NCBI RefSeq assembly: GCF_003149105.1
Contig: NZ_QGDS01000006.1
Span: 62,001 to 126,000, forward strand
Reading direction: 5' to 3'
Length of the DNA: 64,000 nt
DNA from: Faecalicatena contorta
GTDB lineage: Bacteria > Bacillota > Clostridia > Lachnospirales > Lachnospiraceae
Shown here one piece after another: positions 1 to 9,077 of the stretch. Position 1 is the first letter of the stretch. Each line of letters begins with the position of its first letter. Made by a program: the position numbers and the translations under genes. Under the pieces are notes generated by a model, which did not search any database, was not told where the DNA came from, and saw only the letters and a list, made by a program, of their open reading frames with translations.

Positions 1-1
1 A

Positions 2-811
2 ATCATATCAGGTGGAGACCAGCAGAATGCCGCTGTGGCACTGGGGGTGATTAAACCAGGAAGGGCAGAAGCGAATACAGGGACTGGTTCCTTTGTTATT
101 TCTGCTATTGATAAGCCTGTATTTGATGAGGATGCAAGGGTTCTTTGCCAGGCATCTGCGATTGCAGGACAGTGGATTATGGAAGCAGGAATATTCAATA
201 CAGGAGCTACATACCGCTGGTTTAAAGAACAGTTCTGTACAGATATTCAGGATAGAAAGAACATATATGATATTATGAACGATGAGGCAGCGGCATCTCC
301 TATAGGCTCGAACGGAGTAATAATGATTCCTCATTTTGAAGGAAGTGCCGCACCGTATTGGAATCCACTGGCAAAGGGAGTGTTTTTTAACCTTTCCCTG
401 AACACAAAACGTGGAGATATGATCCGTTCCATAATGGAAGGAATAGCTGTGGAGATAAATGATGACATCGGTTTGATGGAGGAGATTACTTCCCCGATAG
501 AAATGGTCAGTGTTGCGGGAGGTATGGTACATTCTGACCTGTTCTGTAAAATACAGGCTAATGTTTATGATAAGAAAGTAGCACGTTATGCAAACAGCGA
601 AGCTTCTTCGTTGGGAGCAGCAATGATTGCGGCTGTAACACTTGGCGTGTATAAAAATATTGAAGAAGCATATGCAAATATGCTGAGAGATAAACCACAG
701 ATTTTTAATCCAAATGAGGAAGAGGTAATACAATCGGAAGTAATCATACGACGAAAACACAAACTGTATCAGGCGTTGAATGACCAAGATGCATATAAGT
801 TTTTTGCCTGA
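2..811 (+). CDS. FGGY-family carbohydrate kinase, C-terminal part
   Basis: Cut by the left window edge: the reading frame is open from base 2, so about 269 residues of a protein normally near 500 remain. The visible part begins with a SGGDQQNAAVALG segment, matching the FGGY_C ATP-binding fold, and has a later VAGGMVHSDLF segment equivalent to the GGG.SPLW motif. The family phosphorylates sugars or polyols (xylulose, glycerol, ribulose and similar) with ATP in the cytoplasm. The substrate-binding N-terminal domain is missing, so the substrate cannot be named. A hairpin terminator follows directly, so it ends its transcription unit. Confidence 0.85.
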   Translation: MISGGDQQNAAVALGVIKPGRAEANTGTGSFVISAIDKPVFDEDARVLCQASAIAGQWIMEAGIFNTGATYRWFKEQFCTDIQDRKNIYDIMNDEAAASPIGSNGVIMIPHFEGSAAPYWNPLAKGVFFNLSLNTKRGDMIRSIMEGIAVEINDDIGLMEEITSPIEMVSVAGGMVHSDLFCKIQANVYDKKVARYANSEASSLGAAMIAAVTLGVYKNIEEAYANMLRDKPQIFNPNEEEVIQSEVIIRRKHKLYQALNDQDAYKFFA

Positions 812-828
812 TATTTCCCTTCATAGCA

Positions 829-864
829 GCCGCGATTCTTTAGAAATAAAGGATTGCGGCTTTT
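829..864 (+). terminator. Rho-independent terminator after the FGGY kinase
   Basis: A 13-bp stem (829-841 with 848-860, two G-U pairs) with a 6-base loop is followed by TTTT. It lies 17 bases after the kinase stop codon. Confidence 0.85.
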
Positions 865-940
865 ATGCATCTGGCAGATACATATTTTAACGACACAAGT
901 CTCGGAGCTGCCCGGATTGCCGGAGGAAATAAAATTCATA

Positions 941-969
941 TTGACAATAAGTGAATGTTCGTTTATTAT
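941..969 (+). promoter_or_regulatory. tetR promoter with embedded operator
   Basis: TTGACA at 941-946 and TATTAT at 964-969 are separated by 17 bases. The spacer and -10 contain TGAATGTTCGTTTA (952-965), an imperfect palindrome with TetR-operator symmetry. The same 14-mer recurs inverted upstream of lon at 1621-1634 and, with one mismatch, at 1701-1714. A site within its own promoter suggests autorepression. Confidence 0.75.
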
Positions 970-988
970 AAAATTACGAGGTGGTCAT

Positions 989-1555
989 ATGCGAAAAAAA
1001 GATGATGAAAAAGAAAAGAGCATAAAGGAAGCAGTTATAAGGTTAATTCTGGAAGAAGGCTTTCATGGCACCTCTATCTCGAAGATTGCTAAGAGGGCTG
1101 GGGTCTCTCCCGCGACAGTTTATATCTATTTTGAAAACAAGGAGGTTATGCTCCAGGATATTTACAACGAATATGCGGAAGAGATTTTCGATTATCTGCT
1201 TGGCAGCATCAACCGGGAGATGCGCGGCCGGCAATTAATTGAAGTTCTTATTACCAGTTATTATGATTACATCTGCGGAAACAGAGAAGTATTTAGCTTT
1301 GTGGAGCAGTTTTCCAACTGTCCTTCTCTTGCAAGCCGTTGTTCAGAGCGGCAGAGGATGTGTGAGGTCAGTAATCTGATCTTAGAGATGAAGGCGAAAC
1401 GGATTATTAAAAATTACAGTAATGAAAACCTGATGGCAATTATGTTTTATCCGGTAAAGTCAATTGCTGTAGATCATTGTAAAAGCAAGGAAGAAAAAGA
1501 GGAGCTGTTGAGAGAATTTATTTATATTATTCAGGAAGCGTTGTTGATAGAGTAA
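989..1555 (+). CDS. TetR/AcrR-family transcriptional regulator
   Basis: A protein of 188 residues with the TetR N-terminal helix-turn-helix: GFHGTSISKIAKRAGVSPAT followed by VYIYFENKEVML. The C-terminal half is the variable all-helical ligand domain. The ATG at 989 was chosen over an upstream in-frame ATG (854) because it has a GAGGTGG ribosome site at 978-984 and lies after the promoter at 941-969. TetR proteins are usually repressors released by a small ligand. The shared operator sequences point to its own gene and lon as targets, which is inferred. The ligand is unknown. Confidence 0.9.
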   Translation: MRKKDDEKEKSIKEAVIRLILEEGFHGTSISKIAKRAGVSPATVYIYFENKEVMLQDIYNEYAEEIFDYLLGSINREMRGRQLIEVLITSYYDYICGNREVFSFVEQFSNCPSLASRCSERQRMCEVSNLILEMKAKRIIKNYSNENLMAIMFYPVKSIAVDHCKSKEEKEELLREFIYIIQEALLIE

Positions 1556-1620
1556 CTTTGGCGAGATTCTAATGTGGAGCTTATGGTTCACAAAGGTCTC
1601 GCAATCATTTCAAAGTTAAT

Positions 1621-1634
1621 TAAACGAACATTCA
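1621..1634 (+). promoter_or_regulatory. Candidate TetR operator 1 upstream of lon
   Basis: TAAACGAACATTCA is the exact reverse complement of the site in the tetR promoter; the identity extends to 18 bases (1622-1639). It is followed by ATGAATGT, giving a further dyad. It lies about 100 bases upstream of the lon start. Confidence 0.65.
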
Positions 1635-1700
1635 CTTATGAATGTCAGATGAAGAATGATGTACGGGAAGAAATACCAGCTAAACAGAGGTATTTCTTGA

Positions 1701-1714
1701 TAAAGGAACATTCA
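1701..1714 (+). promoter_or_regulatory. Candidate TetR operator 2 upstream of lon
   Basis: TAAAGGAACATTCA differs from operator 1 at one base and has the same orientation 80 bases downstream. It ends 22 bases before the lon start codon, so binding here could block transcription entering lon. Confidence 0.6.
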
Positions 1715-1736
1715 TTCAGAAAGGAAAGTGATTTAT

Positions 1737-4118
1737 ATGATGAACTCAGAGAAAATTAGAAAGACTGGAATTGTTATTCCGATTTCAAATATAGTATTAT
1801 TGCCCGGAGCAGTGACAAAGCTCAGTGTCAGCAGTCTGAGTGAGGAACAGATAAGGTATCTGGAGGATGAAAATATAGAGAATATTGCACTGCCGATGAA
1901 GCAGAATTTCAATCAAAATGATGTTTCAGAGGATGACTTTTATAAAATTGGAATCTCATTCCAGATTGAGGATGTCCAGGAGTCAGAAAAGGGAATACAG
2001 CTTACAATCAAAGCCTTAGATAGAGTTGAGGTAAAAGAACTGGATATTGAAGCTGGTTATATCTATGCCCATTTTGAAAAGAGCCCGGATATTGAAGATA
2101 TGGATGAGAAAAGCCAGGTGGATATGCTGGAGTATATTCAGAAAATCACAAGGGAAATAAGTGAAAGATTCCCGGACGGAAAGCGTTATGTTGCTGTGAT
2201 TGAGGGTTTTCGGGACTTAAATTCCCTCATTGTATACCTTGCCCAGTTCCTTCCGGTTTCTAATGAAGAGAAGTACGAACTGCTGGCTGTCCAGTCCATG
2301 AAGGAGAGAAGCCTGCGCTTTATGGATTACCTTCTGAAACAGAAGGAAGCCATTGGATTACAGATTCAGATGGCGGAAAGATTTTCAGAGAAGGCAAATA
2401 AGCATTACAGAGAGCAGGTCTTAAGAGAACAGTTAAAGGCAATTCAGGAAGAACTAAATGAAGGCAAGGAAGGCCGGGGTAAAAAGGACGAGGAATATCT
2501 GACCAGGATTGATGAGGCCGGAATGCCCGATGAGATTAAGGAAGCCGCACTTGAAGAAGTGGAAAAACTTCAGGCTCAGGGCCCCAATGGTGCTGAATAT
2601 AATGTAATACGCAATTATCTGGACCTTCTGGTTTCACTTCCGTGGAAGAAGGCTGAGGAGAAGGCGGTTAACCTGATAGAGGCAAGACGTATTCTGGATG
2701 AACAGCACTACGGTTTGGAGAAAGTAAAGGATAGAATCATTCAACATCTTGCAGTTATGCAGCTTAAAAAAGATAAGAAAGGCTCTATTCTACTGCTGGT
2801 AGGACCTCCCGGAACAGGAAAAACCAGCCTTGGAAGAAGTATTGCAGAGGCTCTGGATAGAAAATATATCCGTCTTAGTCTCGGCGGTATCAGAGATGAA
2901 GCTGAAATTCGCGGACACCGCAGAACCTATATTGGCGCGATGCCGGGAAGAATTCTTCAAAGTATCAAGAAAGCGGGTACAAATAATCCGGTCATGGTTC
3001 TGGATGAAGTAGATAAATTGATGGTTGGAGGTTTCAGCGGAGACCCGGCAAGTGCCCTGCTTGAAGTGTTAGATCCGGAGCAGAACAATAGTTTTACAGA
3101 CCACTACCTGGATCAGCCATATGACCTTTCTGATGTATTCTTTATTGCAACCGCAAATTCATTAGAAAGTATATCAGAGCCGTTGTTAGACCGTATGGAG
3201 GTTATACAGATTTCCAGCTATACCAGTGAGGAGAAGTTTCATATTGCGAAGGACCATCTTGTTCCAAAGACTTTGGAGGAGCATGGTTTGACAGGGGACC
3301 AACTGATAATTCCGGAAGATGTTATAAGGAAAGTGATTAATGAATACACTCTGGAAGCAGGAGTCAGAGGTTTAAAGAAGCAGTTGGCTGGAATTGCCAG
3401 GGTAGTTTCTGAGAAAATCGTATCAAATAAAACAGAGGTTCCATATCAGGTAAGCGTGGAACAACTGGAAGATATTCTAGGACGGAAAGTGTCCAGACAT
3501 GATGTGGCCCAGCAGGATAATCCTCCTGGAGTAGTGACTGGATTAGCCTGGACTCCGGTCGGCGGAGAAATCCTGTTTATAGAAGCAACCAGCATGGCAG
3601 GAAATGGGGAAGTGATGCTGACAGGTAAATTGGGAGATGTAATGAAAGAATCTGCCAGAATTTCATTAAGCCTGTTAAAATCCCGGCTGCCGTTGAATTC
3701 CATTAACTTTAAAGAAAGAGATCTGCACATCCATGTTCCGTCAGGAGCAGTACCAAAAGATGGTCCATCCGCTGGAATTGCATTATTTACAGCACTGGCA
3801 TCTCTGGTGACGGGGATTAAGGTAAATTCAAGGCTGGCAATGACTGGTGAAATCACCTTGAGGGGTGCGGTCCTCCCAATCGGCGGCCTCAAAGAAAAAC
3901 TGCTGGCAGCACAGAGGGCAGGAATCACGAAAGCATTAATTCCAAAAGATAATGTGGATGATTTGAAAGATGTGCCTGAAGAGGTAAAAAGTCAGATAAC
4001 GATTGTACCGGTTGAAACAATTGAAGATGTTCTGAGAGAGACACTGTCAATCTCAATGCCAAAGCTGGAACAACTTCCAATGAGAAGAGAAGCAGGAGAG
4101 TTATCTTTTAAAATCTAA
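1737..4118 (+). CDS. lon: ATP-dependent protease Lon (LonA type)
   Basis: Cytoplasmic ATP-driven serine protease that degrades misfolded and some regulatory proteins as a hexamer. About 793 residues, normal for LonA. In order: N-terminal LON substrate domain (residues 1-200), coiled region, AAA+ module with Walker A GPPGTGKTS and Walker B VMVLDEVDK, then the protease domain with the catalytic Ser in PKDGPSAG (about residue 678) and Lys in GGLKEK (about 719). The ATG at 1737 sits 8-9 bases after AAGGAAAG; an ATG at 1740 and a GTG at 1728 are alternatives. The upstream operator-like sites suggest repression by the neighbouring TetR protein, which is unusual because lon is more often heat-shock controlled. 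Confidence 0.97.
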   Translation: MMNSEKIRKTGIVIPISNIVLLPGAVTKLSVSSLSEEQIRYLEDENIENIALPMKQNFNQNDVSEDDFYKIGISFQIEDVQESEKGIQLTIKALDRVEVKELDIEAGYIYAHFEKSPDIEDMDEKSQVDMLEYIQKITREISERFPDGKRYVAVIEGFRDLNSLIVYLAQFLPVSNEEKYELLAVQSMKERSLRFMDYLLKQKEAIGLQIQMAERFSEKANKHYREQVLREQLKAIQEELNEGKEGRGKKDEEYLTRIDEAGMPDEIKEAALEEVEKLQAQGPNGAEYNVIRNYLDLLVSLPWKKAEEKAVNLIEARRILDEQHYGLEKVKDRIIQHLAVMQLKKDKKGSILLLVGPPGTGKTSLGRSIAEALDRKYIRLSLGGIRDEAEIRGHRRTYIGAMPGRILQSIKKAGTNNPVMVLDEVDKLMVGGFSGDPASALLEVLDPEQNNSFTDHYLDQPYDLSDVFFIATANSLESISEPLLDRMEVIQISSYTSEEKFHIAKDHLVPKTLEEHGLTGDQLIIPEDVIRKVINEYTLEAGVRGLKKQLAGIARVVSEKIVSNKTEVPYQVSVEQLEDILGRKVSRHDVAQQDNPPGVVTGLAWTPVGGEILFIEATSMAGNGEVMLTGKLGDVMKESARISLSLLKSRLPLNSINFKERDLHIHVPSGAVPKDGPSAGIALFTALASLVTGIKVNSRLAMTGEITLRGAVLPIGGLKEKLLAAQRAGITKALIPKDNVDDLKDVPEEVKSQITIVPVETIEDVLRETLSISMPKLEQLPMRREAGELSFKI

Positions 4119-4120
4119 GT

Positions 4121-4168
4121 AATTCACCCCTGGTTAGAGTTTTCTAACCAGGGGTGAATTATTTTTTT
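4121..4168 (+). terminator. Strong Rho-independent terminator after lon
   Basis: A perfect 18-bp stem (4121-4138 with 4143-4160), a GTTT loop and seven T residues at 4162-4168 immediately follow the lon stop codon. Confidence 0.95.
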
Positions 4169-4251
4169 GCCCTAAATCACTTCATAATTAGGTAAAAATA
4201 AAAGGATTTACATGAATGGTAAATAATGTTAGACTGCAAATGTGTAAATAA

Positions 4252-4259
4252 TTACGTAA
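4252..4259. promoter_or_regulatory. Candidate LacI operator upstream of the regulator gene
   Basis: TTACGTAA, a palindrome with the central CG typical of LacI-family operators, lies 17 bases before the regulator start. The flanks match the copy at 6282-6289: both read AATTACGTAAAA. Confidence 0.45.
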
Positions 4260-4276
4260 AATTGGAGGTATATCAT

Positions 4277-6280
4277 ATGGGCACTACAATTAAAGATATA
4301 GCAAAAACGGCAGGGGTTTCTGTTGCTACAGTTTCCCATGTAGTGAATAAAACAAGATATGTAAGTCCTGAATTGGTAAAAAGGGTGGAGGATGCAATAA
4401 ATAATAGTGATTATAAAATAAAGATTCAAAAGAAAGTCAGCAGCCTGAAAATTGGGAAGCAATCCCAGGTGGCAATTGTGATCCCGTCTCTAATGGGCTC
4501 CCTTTATGTGCAGCTCATCGAGCATATATCTGCCTTTTTGCGGGAAAAGGGATACATAGCTGCTGTTTATTTTTCAAATGGGAATTACCGTCAGGAAAAA
4601 GAGATATTGAACCGCCTTATGATGGACAAGAAGGTAGCGGGAATTATTCTAAGTCCATGCAGGATGGATTCCAAGAATTATGAAAAATTGTATGCAAGGA
4701 ATATTCCTGTAGTTCTTTTGGAAAGAGCTATAAGTGGAAAAGAGGAAGAAAGTGTAGTTGCGGAAAATACAAGAGCCTTATACAAGGGGACACAGCATCT
4801 GATCAAAAACGGACACAAAAAAATCGGAGTGATCCTGGGGGATTTGACCACGAGTGCGGTAGCGGAACGGCTGGAGGGATACCAAAGGGCCTTGCGGGAT
4901 GCAGAACTGGATTATACAGAAAAGGATGTACTCTCCATTGTTCATGAAGAAAATATTGAGGAAGGGATTGAAAAAATCAGAGATTTTTATAATAGAAGAA
5001 GACCCACCGCTATTATCAGCGGAGGCAACCGTCTGACATTTTTAGTTTTAAAGGCATTACAGCACATGGGGCTGGAATGTCCCCAGGATATTTCGGTGGT
5101 TGGTTTTGGCGATGAAGAATGGTGTGAACTGGTGGTTCCGCCTCTTACTGCAATGCGGCAGGATACGCGGAGCATGGCCTATTATGCAGTCGAAAGAATC
5201 GCTGCAAAAATAGAAAATAAGGATTATGAAAAAGGGGAAATCAGAGTTCCCCTTCAGATATCGGTACGAAAGTCTACACAGATGATAGGGGGCGGGCCGT
5301 TTGGAGAAAAGGCATTTTCACCGGATGATATTGCACTGACGGAGGAAGAGAAGCGGCAGTTGAGACAAGGGAATTTTAAAATTGGTATTTCATTCCATTA
5401 CAGTGGTACGGCGTGGAAAAGGCTTCATGAGGCGGGAATCCGGCAGACTCTCGAAATGCTTGGGGTTACAGTGGCGGCAGTAACGGAGGCAAACTTTGAT
5501 TCCGAGCTGCAGGTTACCCAGTTGGAAGCCCTGGCTATGCAGCGTCTGGACGCTATTATAGCCATTCCCGCTGACGATAATGTTACCGCCGGAACATTTA
5601 AAAAGCTTTCCCGGGAAACAAAATTACTGTTTCTCAGCAATGTACCGGCCGGATTCGGAACAGATGACTATGTTTCCTGTGTATCAGTAAATGAGCGGGA
5701 AAATGGAAGAATCGTAGGAACTTTGCTGGGGGAATATTATAAGGGGAAGAAGCATGTAAAAGTAGGTTTTATTAACCATGGGCTCCCTTTTTATGGCACT
5801 CATCTGAGGGATGGAATTGCAGTGCAGATAATTTGTGAAAATTACGTAAATATTGAAATTGCATCTGTAGAGCAGTTTCAAAACATTGAGGATGCTTATG
5901 AGATAGTCAAGAACATGCTGCGCAGGCACCCTGACATACAAGGGCTGTATGTTTCCTGGGACCAGCCGGCGTTGAGAGTCATCCGGGCATTGGAAGAACT
6001 GGGGCGTGAGGATGTGGAAATCTTTACCACAGACCTGGACCGGGAAATTGGGAATTATCTTGTGAAGGATAAATATGTGAAGGGGATGAGCACACAGCGT
6101 CCGTTTGAACAGGGAGTTGCGGCAGCGATGGCGGCGGCTAAGGCTCTGCTGGGCCATAATGGATATAAATATATAGGTGTATCCCCTTACCTTGTACAAA
6201 AGAAAAACATTGTCCGCGCCTGGAAAGACATTATGCATGAACCTATACCAGGGGAGTGGAACATGTATATGGAAAAATAA
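4277..6280 (+). CDS. LacI-family regulator with a second sugar-binding domain
   Basis: Protein of 667 residues, about twice the usual LacI length. Residues 1-60 are a LacI helix-turn-helix (TTIKDIAKTAGVSVATVSHVVN). Residues of about 65-340 form the normal LacI effector domain. From about 375 on, a second periplasmic-binding-protein-like fold starts (FKIGISFHYSGTAWK), resembling the RbsB-type transporter protein encoded next to it. No membrane segment is seen, so this is a cytoplasmic DNA-binding protein with two possible sugar pockets. The start at 4277 has GGAGGT at 4264-4269. It probably controls the downstream sugar operon, possibly through the TTACGTAA sites. The effector is unknown. Confidence 0.85.
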   Translation: MGTTIKDIAKTAGVSVATVSHVVNKTRYVSPELVKRVEDAINNSDYKIKIQKKVSSLKIGKQSQVAIVIPSLMGSLYVQLIEHISAFLREKGYIAAVYFSNGNYRQEKEILNRLMMDKKVAGIILSPCRMDSKNYEKLYARNIPVVLLERAISGKEEESVVAENTRALYKGTQHLIKNGHKKIGVILGDLTTSAVAERLEGYQRALRDAELDYTEKDVLSIVHEENIEEGIEKIRDFYNRRRPTAIISGGNRLTFLVLKALQHMGLECPQDISVVGFGDEEWCELVVPPLTAMRQDTRSMAYYAVERIAAKIENKDYEKGEIRVPLQISVRKSTQMIGGGPFGEKAFSPDDIALTEEEKRQLRQGNFKIGISFHYSGTAWKRLHEAGIRQTLEMLGVTVAAVTEANFDSELQVTQLEALAMQRLDAIIAIPADDNVTAGTFKKLSRETKLLFLSNVPAGFGTDDYVSCVSVNERENGRIVGTLLGEYYKGKKHVKVGFINHGLPFYGTHLRDGIAVQIICENYVNIEIASVEQFQNIEDAYEIVKNMLRRHPDIQGLYVSWDQPALRVIRALEELGREDVEIFTTDLDREIGNYLVKDKYVKGMSTQRPFEQGVAAAMAAAKALLGHNGYKYIGVSPYLVQKKNIVRAWKDIMHEPIPGEWNMYMEK

Positions 6281-6281
6281 A

Positions 6282-6289
6282 TTACGTAA
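6282..6289. promoter_or_regulatory. Candidate LacI operator between regulator and transporter genes
   Basis: TTACGTAA directly follows the regulator stop codon, 47 bases before the TTGACA of the transporter promoter. It is the second copy of the site at 4252-4259. Confidence 0.45.
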
Positions 6290-6335
6290 AAAACAAAAAT
6301 ACAAGTCAAAAATATACAAAGTTGAAAAACCCTAA

Positions 6336-6379
6336 TTGACACGAACCTTGACGCATGTTATATTTTGCGTAAATACAAA
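6336..6379 (+). promoter_or_regulatory. Promoter and possible operator of the sugar transport operon
   Basis: TTGACA (6336-6341) and TATATT (6359-6364) are 17 bases apart. TTTGCGTAAATACAAA (6364-6379), with TTTG/CAAA ends, overlaps the -10 edge and expected start site, where a LacI-type repressor would block transcription. A leader of about 120 bases precedes the first gene. Confidence 0.7.
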
Positions 6380-6498
6380 TGAGGGTTACAAAAAGAAGAA
6401 AAATGGCTGAAAAATTCGCGCGGTTTATTTGGTTGATTTTGTATCTGAAATGTAATGTTCTCATGAAACAGGTTTGAGACAAGGAGGAAATAGAATTT

Positions 6499-7491
6499 AT
6501 GAAAAGAAAAATAGTATCTTTAATTTTATGTGCAGGGCTGGCTGTGTCTATGCTGGCAGGATGTACTACAGAATCAAAAATTGTGGATTCTGAGGGTGAT
6601 AAGAAAACAGAAACTGAGGAAAAAGAAGGACCTTATAATTTTGCTTTTCTGCCAAATACGCAAAATAATACATTCCAATCCTCTATGAATGATAAATTCC
6701 AGGAATTATGTGAGGATGCAGGTTACAAGTATACATGTCTGGATCCGGATTATGACTTGAACACTCAGTTAAGCCAGTTATCTGATTCTGCAAACCAGGG
6801 TTTTGATGCGGTGTTTGTAATTCCGGTTGATTCAGCAGGTATCCGCCAGGGTCTGCAGGAATTAAATGATGCAGGGATTCCTGTTATCAACGTAGACACG
6901 GCGGTTATTGAAGATGACCGGGATCTGGTGGAATCTATTATTGCAACAAATGCTTACCAGGCAGGGGTGCTTGTAGGAGAGCAGATGGCAAAAGATTATC
7001 CGGATGGCGCTAAAATTGCGATTTTGGATTTCCCTTCAAATGAAAGTTGTGTAGACCGTGTAAACGGTTTCCTGGAGGGACTTGGTGATAACAAGGACAA
7101 ATTTGATATTGTAGCTCAGCAGGACGGTAAGGCTGCATTGGATGAATCCATGCCGATTGCCGAGGATATTATCCAGGCAAATTCAGACTTAGATGCATTT
7201 TTCTGTATCAATGACCCGTCATCACTTGGGGCAGCGGCAGCTTTGAAGGCGGCAGGGCTTACTGGAAAAGTGGGAGTTTATTCTATTGATGCATCTCCAG
7301 ACGGAAAAGCAGCTATGGTAGACGGCACATTTACATGTGTAGCGGCACAGGTACCGGTACAGATTGCGGAAACAGCATTTGAAAAAGCAGTAGAACTGCT
7401 GCAGGGGAAAGAAATTGAGAAAGAAATCTGGCTGGATTCCCACCTTGTGACAGTGGACGAGGCAAAAAAGACTGAAGGACAATGGCAGTAA
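6499..7491 (+). CDS. Sugar ABC transporter substrate-binding lipoprotein (RbsB-like)
   Basis: A 330-residue secreted lipoprotein. The signal peptide begins MKRKIVSLILCAGL and ends in the lipobox LAGC, with Cys about residue 22 as the lipidated anchor. The mature part is a type I periplasmic-binding fold of the RbsB/LacI class (FNAFLPNTQNN-like start, PVINVDTAV, SIDASPDGKAAM). It captures a sugar outside the membrane and hands it to the permease encoded downstream. First gene of the binding protein-ATPase-permease-hydrolase operon, with AGGAGG before its ATG. Ribose-type proteins bind monosaccharides; the true ligand here is not known. Confidence 0.9.
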   Translation: MKRKIVSLILCAGLAVSMLAGCTTESKIVDSEGDKKTETEEKEGPYNFAFLPNTQNNTFQSSMNDKFQELCEDAGYKYTCLDPDYDLNTQLSQLSDSANQGFDAVFVIPVDSAGIRQGLQELNDAGIPVINVDTAVIEDDRDLVESIIATNAYQAGVLVGEQMAKDYPDGAKIAILDFPSNESCVDRVNGFLEGLGDNKDKFDIVAQQDGKAALDESMPIAEDIIQANSDLDAFFCINDPSSLGAAAALKAAGLTGKVGVYSIDASPDGKAAMVDGTFTCVAAQVPVQIAETAFEKAVELLQGKEIEKEIWLDSHLVTVDEAKKTEGQWQ

Positions 7492-7511
7492 AAAGCGGAT
7501 AAACTGTAACG

Positions 7512-7543
7512 AAGGGCTGTTTTGAGATAATCAAACAGCCCTT
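7512..7543 (+). terminator. Intercistronic hairpin after the binding-protein gene
   Basis: An 11-bp perfect stem (AAGGGCTGTTT with AAACAGCCCTT) with a 10-base loop, followed by TATAAAA rather than a T run. Such hairpins after binding-protein genes usually protect the upstream message or end some transcripts, so that the binding protein exceeds the permease. Confidence 0.6.
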
Positions 7544-7578
7544 TATAAAAAGGTGTAAGAATTAAGTGAGGTGAGCAA

Positions 7579-9075
7579 TTGTTGGAAGATAAAGTAATCT
7601 TACAGATGGAGGGTATCAGCAAGAGATTTGGAGCTACTCAGGCACTGGATGGAATCAATTTTGAATTGAGGCTGGGTGAAGTCCATGCGTTGCTGGGAGA
7701 AAACGGAGCCGGAAAATCGACTCTGATTAAAGTGTTAGGCGGTATTCATAAGCCGGATGAGGGTGTTATTAAAATAAACGGTCAGGAAATTGAGATGAAT
7801 GGCATTCAGGACGCACGGAATTCCGGGATTGGAATTATTCATCAGGAAATCGTGTTAGTTCCGTATCTTACAGTGACGGAAAATATATTCCTTGGAAGGG
7901 AGCTATTAACACCTCTCCATACAAGGGACTTAAAAAAGATGAATGAACTGGCGCTGGATATGACAGAAAAGCTGGGACTTCATATAGATGTGACTACAAA
8001 GGTGGGCAATTTAAGCATTGCACAGCAGCAAATGGTAGAAATCGTGAAAGCCATATCTTTTAATGTAAAGATTCTGGTCATGGATGAACCAACCTCCTCT
8101 CTTTCCGATGAAGAGGTAGGGAAACTGTTTGAAACAATGGACAGGCTGAGAAAGGATCATGTCAGCATTATCTATATCTCTCATAGAATGGAAGAGTTAT
8201 TTGCTGTTACAGACCGTGTGACTGTCATGCGGGACGGTACATATGTAGGTACGGTAAATACAAAAGAAACAAATGTAGACAGTCTGGTTGGCATGATGGT
8301 GGGACGCAGCCTGACAAATTATTATACACGTGATTATAACATGACGGATCAGGAAGTCCTGAGGGTAGAGGGCATTACCAGAGCGGGAGTGTTCCAGAAT
8401 GTAAGTTTTTCTGTACATAAAGGAGAAATACTAGGTTTTTCCGGGCTTGTAGGAGCAGGAAGAAGTGAAATCATGCAGGCGATTTTTGGAAATGATTCTT
8501 TTGAAAGCGGTAAAGTGTTCCTGTCAGGGAAGGAAGTAAAATTCAAGTCTAGTATGGAAGCGATTCAAAACGGAGTGGCAATGGTGCCGGAAGACCGGAA
8601 AAAACAGGGGCTGACTCTGATTAATTCCGTAGGGTTTAATATGACACTTGCAAGCCTGGGCTCTGTAATGAAAGGTCCTTTGCTGAGTGAGACAAAACGC
8701 AGCCGTGTGATAGGCGAGTATATAGATGAATTGAACATAAAGACGGCTTCTACGGATATAGCGGTGTCCAGTCTGTCCGGAGGAAATCAGCAAAAGGTGG
8801 TTTTGGCGAAATGGCTTGCTACGAAACCCAGGCTGCTCATACTGGATGAGCCTACCAGGGGTGTGGATGTAGGTGCAAAAGCAGAAATTTATGCGATCAT
8901 CAACCGGCTGGCAGGACAGGGTATGGCAATTATTATGATTTCTTCAGAATTACCGGAGATTATCAACATGTGTGATAATGTCTGTGTTGTAAGAGAGGGG
9001 AAAATTGTAGGAAGATTGGGCCATGAAGAACTGGATCAGGAAGAAATCATGAGATTTGCTACAGGAGGAGAATAG
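7579..9075 (+). CDS. Sugar ABC transporter ATP-binding protein with two ATPase domains (RbsA-like)
   Basis: A 498-residue tandem ATPase that powers monosaccharide import. The first domain has Walker A GENGAGKST, a degenerate signature (NLSIAQQQMVEI) and Walker B ILVMDEPTS. The second has a divergent P-loop (SGLVGAGRSE), signature LSGGNQQK and Walker B LLILDEPTRG. This asymmetry is normal for RbsA/MglA. The start is TTG at 7579 (TTG 7582 is the alternative), 3 bases after GAGGTGAG. The next gene follows after 2 bases. Confidence 0.95.
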   Translation: MLEDKVILQMEGISKRFGATQALDGINFELRLGEVHALLGENGAGKSTLIKVLGGIHKPDEGVIKINGQEIEMNGIQDARNSGIGIIHQEIVLVPYLTVTENIFLGRELLTPLHTRDLKKMNELALDMTEKLGLHIDVTTKVGNLSIAQQQMVEIVKAISFNVKILVMDEPTSSLSDEEVGKLFETMDRLRKDHVSIIYISHRMEELFAVTDRVTVMRDGTYVGTVNTKETNVDSLVGMMVGRSLTNYYTRDYNMTDQEVLRVEGITRAGVFQNVSFSVHKGEILGFSGLVGAGRSEIMQAIFGNDSFESGKVFLSGKEVKFKSSMEAIQNGVAMVPEDRKKQGLTLINSVGFNMTLASLGSVMKGPLLSETKRSRVIGEYIDELNIKTASTDIAVSSLSGGNQQKVVLAKWLATKPRLLILDEPTRGVDVGAKAEIYAIINRLAGQGMAIIMISSELPEIINMCDNVCVVREGKIVGRLGHEELDQEEIMRFATGGE

Positions 9076-9077
9076 AA

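Noticed and set aside
8-787. A 259-residue open frame on the minus strand opposite the FGGY kinase
   Set aside because: Low-complexity, Cys/Phe/Tyr-rich translation without domains, fully antisense to a clear kinase; no ribosome site.
854-988. Longer TetR protein starting at 854
   Set aside because: It would begin before the promoter at 941-969 and adds 45 residues absent from the family.
5684-6319. A 211-residue minus-strand frame opposite the LacI-type gene
   Set aside because: Antisense shadow with no recognisable motif and no ribosome site.
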